DNA of 16,587 nucleotides from contig CAMHCL010000027.1 of NCBI GenBank assembly GCA_946183625.1, positions 1-16,587 of the forward strand, in the 5' to 3' direction. The stretch comes from an uncultured Lachnospiraceae bacterium. GTDB taxonomy: Bacteria > Bacillota > Clostridia > Lachnospirales > Lachnospiraceae. Position 1 is the first letter of the stretch. Each line of letters opens with the position of its first letter. Made by a program: the position numbers and the translations under genes. Shown one piece after another: positions 13,089-16,587 of this stretch. The notes beneath the pieces are model-generated. The model saw only the letters and a list, made by a program, of their open reading frames with translations. It had not been told where the DNA came from and ran no database searches.

Positions 13089-14265
13089 TAATAAACATGG
13101 TAATGACCAAACTATTTATAAAGTCCGCAAACATACTTCCCACGATCGGAACAAGTATATAAGCCTTTACTGAAGGTCTGTACTTCTCAGTAATAACCTG
13201 CATATTCGCCATAGCGTTCGGAGTAGCACCCATACCGAAACCACATACACCGGCAGAAAGCACTGCCGCATCATAGTCCCTGCCCATCAGGTTAAATACT
13301 ATGAAATATGAATATATGAACATCAGGAGTGTCTGTCCCAGAAGAAGCAATACAAGCGGAAGAGCCAGATCTGCAAGCTGCCACAGCTTCAGAGTGATCA
13401 TCGCAATTCCCAGGAAAAGCGACAGGCATATACCACCGATACTATTTATCTCTCCGATGTGAATGTGAAGCTTCTTCGAATACTCTCCTACATTTCTCAT
13501 TATAGCAGCCACGATCATGGCTCCTATATAAACCGGAAATGTCATCTTCGTGAGCGACAGCAGATATGATATAACAGTTCCTGCTCCCATGGCGATGGCG
13601 ATCTGATAAGCCGCCGACGCGTAGTTTCTCGCATGATGTTCATGCTTCTTCTCTTCTTCAAGAAGCGGTGTTACATCTTCCTGTTCCTCTGTCTCCTGCA
13701 GGGAATGCTTCTTGATCAGCCTCTGTCCCACAGGTCCGCCCATAAGTGACCCAACCACAAGTCCATAGGTAGCCGCAGCTGTGCATAGAGTCGTGGCTCC
13801 CTTAAAACCGAAATCCTCAAATATCGGTCCAAAGGCTCCTGCCGTTCCATGTCCACCAACCATAGGAATGGAACCTGTGGAAAGTCCCACCATGGAATCA
13901 ACACCTATAACCTTCGCCAGTGCTATGGCCAGTGCATTTTGGGAAATGACGAGCATTATGACCAGAACAAGAAAAATGATCAGGCTGACTCCGCCCTTTT
14001 TCAGTATCTTCAGGTTTGCCTGAAATCCTACCGAAGTAAAGAAGATGACCATACATACATTCTTCAAGGTCTCATCATAATTAAATTCAATTATATGATT
14101 CGCATAAAGCGCATACATCAGTATCGCGTAAAACAGTCCCCCGGCAACCGGTGCAGGAACACAGAATCTGTCAAGCAGCTTCAGCTTCTTCTTCATCCAT
14201 ATTCCGAGCAGCAGAACCAGCGTAGCAAGTCCAAGGGTCTGATACATATCAAGGTTCACAACCAT
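13078..14265 (-). CDS. gltS: Sodium/glutamate symporter GltS
   Basis: A 395-residue polytopic membrane carrier of the ESS family, which imports glutamate with sodium. Two inverted half-repeats each carry the family's reentrant-loop signature: GGHGTAGAFGP in the first half and GFGMGATPNAMANM in the second. About ten or more hydrophobic segments are visible, with a hydrophilic Glu/His-rich loop (QETEEQEDVTPLLEEEKKHE region) between halves. The ATG at 14265 is chosen because GGGGG, overlapping the stop of the upstream gene, stands about seven bases before it; a GTG one codon earlier is possible. Only 11 bases separate it from the TAXI solute-binding gene, so the two are co-transcribed. The last codons lie in a 17-base tandem repeat. 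Confidence 0.95.
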   Translation of the reverse strand: MVVNLDMYQTLGLATLVLLLGIWMKKKLKLLDRFCVPAPVAGGLFYAILMYALYANHIIEFNYDETLKNVCMVIFFTSVGFQANLKILKKGGVSLIIFLVLVIMLVISQNALAIALAKVIGVDSMVGLSTGSIPMVGGHGTAGAFGPIFEDFGFKGATTLCTAAATYGLVVGSLMGGPVGQRLIKKHSLQETEEQEDVTPLLEEEKKHEHHARNYASAAYQIAIAMGAGTVISYLLSLTKMTFPVYIGAMIVAAIMRNVGEYSKKLHIHIGEINSIGGICLSLFLGIAMITLKLWQLADLALPLVLLLLGQTLLMFIYSYFIVFNLMGRDYDAAVLSAGVCGFGMGATPNAMANMQVITEKYRPSVKAYILVPIVGSMFADFINSLVITMFINFI

Positions 14266-14276
14266 CACATATCCCC

Positions 14277-15311
14277 CTATTCATTGCCATCGTCGTCGGC
14301 ACCATCATCCGAAGCACCGCCAGCATCGTCGGCACCGCCATCAGCATCGTCGCCATCGTCAACATTGACGCCCTGCTCTTTATAATACTTCGACGCGCCT
14401 TCATGGAAAGGAATCACCACATTTTCCTTCTCCTTATCCAGCTCGATTCCGTTAGATGTTGATATATGTTCGTTCAGCTCAGCAGAATGATCATATATAT
14501 CCTTCGTAATCTTATAAACCACGTCATCATCCAGCCTGTCCGAAGCAAGAAGAACCGCATATACACCAATGGTACTCACTTCGCTATCCTGACCTTTATA
14601 AGTCCCGGCCGGAATAGTGGTCACATCATAACCCTTGTTCAGCTTGGAAATCCTGCTGAGATCATCGCTATTAAAACTAAGCAGCTTGATATCAGTCTTC
14701 TCCGCCAGTTCACTAATAGCTGCAGTTGGAGCTCCCGAAGTACAGAAGAACGCATCAATCGTACCGGCCGACAGTGCATTTGACGACTCCTCAAATGATA
14801 GACTTTCCGCAACTATATCGCTCATATCCATTCCATACACCGACAGAAAATCCTCAACATTCTTCGGGATGGCCGACTCCTTCTTGCCGATACCTACCTT
14901 CTTGCCCTTCAGGTCGGATATTGTCTCGATGCCTGAATCTTTCCTTACCACCACCTGAACAGTCTCTATGTATAGAAATGTAACAGCTCCGAATTTTCTT
15001 TCGCCACCATCATCCTTCGCATTATAGAGAACATCACTCTGAACAATGGCAACATCCAGATATCCCTGCTGTATAAGTCTCAGATTGGCAAGAGAACCCT
15101 CTGTCTCCTTCACCCTGATATCCAGATCCTTCGATTCGATCTCAGCCAGCTTCTGGGAATAATTGTAATACATTCCCTTCGTGCCACCGGTACCAATGGT
15201 GATCATGTCTCTTCTCTTTTTACTAAGCAGTACGATGGTCAGAACCACCACTACTATTATCAGAATGATGCTTACTATCCTGACCACTCTCATTGTCGTC
15301 TGTTTCTTCAT
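14277..15311 (-). CDS. TAXI-family solute-binding protein, membrane-anchored
   Basis: A 344-residue protein. A basic start is followed by a hydrophobic segment (about 10-29) that lacks a lipobox cysteine and ends at KKRR, so it acts as signal anchor. Residues 36-316 are a TAXI (TRAP-associated extracytoplasmic immunogenic) binding domain: ITIGTGGTKGMYYNYS, ETEGSLANLRLIQQGYLDVAIVQSD, DLKGKKVGIGKKES and CTSGAPTAAISELA are its hallmarks. Known relatives bind glutamate and related acids. The final 28 residues (317-344) are an unusual Asp/Gly/Ala tail. AAAGGA stands seven bases before the ATG. It lies 21 bases after hpt and 11 before gltS; no TRAP DctQ/DctM genes are in view, so it may deliver substrate to GltS. 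That partnership is inference. Confidence 0.93.
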   Translation of the reverse strand: MKKQTTMRVVRIVSIILIIVVVVLTIVLLSKKRRDMITIGTGGTKGMYYNYSQKLAEIESKDLDIRVKETEGSLANLRLIQQGYLDVAIVQSDVLYNAKDDGGERKFGAVTFLYIETVQVVVRKDSGIETISDLKGKKVGIGKKESAIPKNVEDFLSVYGMDMSDIVAESLSFEESSNALSAGTIDAFFCTSGAPTAAISELAEKTDIKLLSFNSDDLSRISKLNKGYDVTTIPAGTYKGQDSEVSTIGVYAVLLASDRLDDDVVYKITKDIYDHSAELNEHISTSNGIELDKEKENVVIPFHEGASKYYKEQGVNVDDGDDADGGADDAGGASDDGADDDGNE

Positions 15312-15332
15312 AGTTTGTTCCTTTAAAGAATC

Positions 15333-15881
15333 TTACCCCTTATATTCCGCTATAAAAGGCAGATTCCTGTAATACTCACCATAATCAAGTCCATATCCTA
15401 CCACAAAAAAATTTGGTATCGTAAAAAGAGTATAATCCGGCTTGATATCTACCACTCTCCTCTCTGGCTTATCTAAGAGAGTAATAACCTTAAGTGACAG
15501 CGGATTTCTAACCTTAAGTATATCTGTAACCGCTTCAAGCGTCTGCCCTGTATCAACGATATCTTCTACCATCAGCACATGGTAATTGCTTATATCCTGA
15601 GAAAGATCATAGACAATCTGTACATTTCCACTAGAGTCTGTACTATCAAAATAACTCTTGCAGGCCATAAATCCAACCTCACACGGAATTGATATAGACT
15701 TACATAGATCTGCCATAAAAACAAAAGCTCCCTTTAATACTGAAACCAGAAGCAGCGGCTTACCTTCATATTCCCTGCTTATGATGTCACCATACTCACG
15801 GATCTTTTCCTGAATCTCATCTTCCGTGATGAGTACTCGATTTATACCATCCGTGAATTCAGCTTTACTTGTAAGTATCAT
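15333..15881 (-). CDS. hpt: Hypoxanthine phosphoribosyltransferase
   Basis: Purine salvage enzyme that joins hypoxanthine (and often guanine) to PRPP, giving IMP or GMP; cytoplasmic. The 182-residue length is typical of bacterial Hpt. It has the pyrophosphate loop LLVSVLKGAFVF (44-55), the flexible-loop region around KSYFDSTDSSG (75-85), the PRPP-binding signature VLMVEDIVDTGQTLE (102-116) and the purine-binding end NFFVVGYGLDYGEYYRNLP. GGGGAG lies ten bases before the ATG. It is the first gene of a run hpt - TAXI protein - gltS - TSCPD protein; the link between purine salvage and the transporter pair is not obvious and may only be shared transcription. Confidence 0.96.
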   Translation of the reverse strand: MILTSKAEFTDGINRVLITEDEIQEKIREYGDIISREYEGKPLLLVSVLKGAFVFMADLCKSISIPCEVGFMACKSYFDSTDSSGNVQIVYDLSQDISNYHVLMVEDIVDTGQTLEAVTDILKVRNPLSLKVITLLDKPERRVVDIKPDYTLFTIPNFFVVGYGLDYGEYYRNLPFIAEYKG

Positions 15882-15943
15882 AATATGTCTTCTCCCCTAA
15901 CGTCCTATAAAAAACTTATTATTCCGTCGTATTAACTATAATC

Positions 15944-15972
15944 ATAATACTGCTAGTTCAGTCGTGAGTAAA
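15944..15972 (-). promoter_or_regulatory. Probable promoter of the hpt-TAXI-gltS run
   Basis: On the minus strand TTTACT (15967-15972), 17-base spacer, TATTAT (15944-15949). It lies about 63 bases before the hpt start codon. Several other AT-rich -10-like words nearby make the exact choice uncertain. Confidence 0.5.
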
Positions 15973-16027
15973 CAGCAGAATTGAAACCAGGAATCATGGG
16001 AAAAATAAGATGAATTTACCATATTAA

Positions 16028-16056
16028 TTGTGATATTGCTGGTTTTAATATAAAAT
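16028..16056 (+). promoter_or_regulatory. Probable promoter of the partial acyltransferase gene
   Basis: TTGTGA (16028-16033), 17-base spacer, TAAAAT (16051-16056). It lies about 50 bases before the GTG start at 16105. Confidence 0.5.
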
Positions 16057-16104
16057 AAAAGATATGTTGTGGTATGTATTTTGCAAAAAGAAGGAGATAT
16101 ACCC

Positions 16105-16587
16105 GTGGAAAGTAAATTTTTTAGCAACGAAGTAGTTAATAAAGGAAGGCAGAACGAATTTGACTGGGCAAAAGCATTTACTATCATCGTAATGGTTACT
16201 GTTCATGTATATGAACTACTTGGTGTATTTGACCCAGAAAAGGTTCCACTTAAAGGTGTATTCAGAAATGTACTGGAATTTCTGGCAGGGCCACTAGGTG
16301 CACCACTCTTTATGTTCTCAATGGGTATAGGTATCTTGTACTCCAGAAACAGTACACCAGCAAAGATGGGAGTAAGAGGCGTAAAGCTGCTTAGAAATGG
16401 ATATCTGCTAAGTTTCTTCAAAGGTACTCTCCCTATACTGGTTGGTATGGCAATTGGAATGAGTTCTCCATATACTATTGCGGATTCACTCTTTCTCATT
16501 AGTATTCTTCAGTTTGCAGGTATGGCTTTCTTCACTATAGCACTTATGAAGAAGTTTAAATTCTCACTTCCAGCTATGCTTACTACT
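16105..16587 (+). CDS. Polytopic membrane protein, acyltransferase-like (5' part, runs off window)
   Basis: An open frame of 161 codons that starts at GTG and continues past the window end in frame. AAGGAG lies nine bases before the GTG and no ATG fits as well. The protein begins MESKFFSNEVVNKGRQNEFD; residues 19-39 (FDWAKAFTIIVMVTVHVYELL) have the Asp-x-x-Lys-Ala plus membrane His pattern typical of the first helix of acyltransferase-3 and HGSNAT/DUF1624-type membrane acyltransferases. Further hydrophobic segments lie at about 58-78, 100-120 and 123-147. Because the catalytic core is only partly seen, the exact family and substrate stay open. It is divergent from hpt across a 223-base spacer. 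Confidence 0.75.
   Translation, partial: MESKFFSNEVVNKGRQNEFDWAKAFTIIVMVTVHVYELLGVFDPEKVPLKGVFRNVLEFLAGPLGAPLFMFSMGIGILYSRNSTPAKMGVRGVKLLRNGYLLSFFKGTLPILVGMAIGMSSPYTIADSLFLISILQFAGMAFFTIALMKKFKFSLPAMLTT

Noticed and set aside
15984..16045. AAACCAG/CTGGTTT inverted repeat upstream of the acyltransferase-like gene.
   Set aside because: Seven-base arms about 48 bases apart in AT-rich DNA are not clearly above chance, and the pairing would cross the predicted -35.
16088..16103. AAGAAGGAGATATACC, identical to the phage T7 gene 10 ribosome binding region found in common expression vectors.
   Set aside because: The flanks do not match vector sequence, the next codon is GTG in a native-looking membrane protein, and a purine-rich RBS of this form can arise by chance in this genome. 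Contamination is not supported.
15942..16187. 81-codon minus-strand frame between hpt and the acyltransferase-like gene.
   Set aside because: It overlaps the likely divergent promoters and the start of a better-supported gene on the other strand, and has no ribosome binding site that I can see.

Overview
The window looks like a chromosomal segment of a Gram-positive, low-to-moderate GC anaerobe of the class Clostridia, most likely a Lachnospiraceae gut commensal (Coprococcus/Butyrivibrio-like). This rests on gene content: meso-diaminopimelate dehydrogenase, a NiaR-type 3H repressor, a HTH-less LacI-type sensor fused to GGDEF, a flavin reductase-rubredoxin fusion, a TSCPD/4-Cys protein, strong AGGAGG ribosome binding sites and sigma-A-like promoters. 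No phage, transposase, CRISPR array, tRNA or rRNA was seen.

Layout. (1) 11-3518, minus strand: a probable operon phosphonopyruvate decarboxylase - niaR - ddh - lipoprotein. It is preceded by a 314-base spacer dense in inverted repeats (3519-3832). (2) 3833-5755, plus: a cytoplasmic diguanylate cyclase with a LacI-like ligand-binding front half, closed by a strong terminator. (3) 5812-8418, minus: a membrane-anchored beta-propeller protein followed by a small secreted protein with a sortase-like LPETS C-terminus. (4) 8631-9269, minus: flavin reductase-rubredoxin fusion. (5) 9358-10233: a compact divergent pair. A previously easy-to-miss 53-residue gene (minus, with its own promoter-proximal RBS and terminator) faces a Nif11-type RiPP precursor (plus) with a double-glycine leader and a 39-residue core. 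The 202-base spacer between them carries two dyads. No maturase or exporter is in view. (6) 10261-11373, minus: alanine dehydrogenase. (7) 11525-12613, plus: UDP-glucuronate 4-epimerase-like enzyme with a near-consensus promoter and its own terminator. (8) 12665-15881, minus: hpt - TAXI-type solute-binding protein - gltS - TSCPD protein. The TAXI receptor stands next to a GltS carrier instead of TRAP membrane subunits. (9) 16105-16587, plus: the 5' part of a polytopic membrane protein of acyltransferase type, starting at GTG and running off the window.

How the genes fit together: most are household or surface functions (NAD supply control, DAP/cell-wall precursor synthesis, alanine and glutamate metabolism, purine salvage, surface polysaccharide precursors, c-di-GMP signalling). 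The parts most likely to hold something undescribed are the orphan Nif11 precursor/53-residue peptide pair and the TAXI-GltS pair. The promoter and operator assignments are readings by eye and are all inferences.
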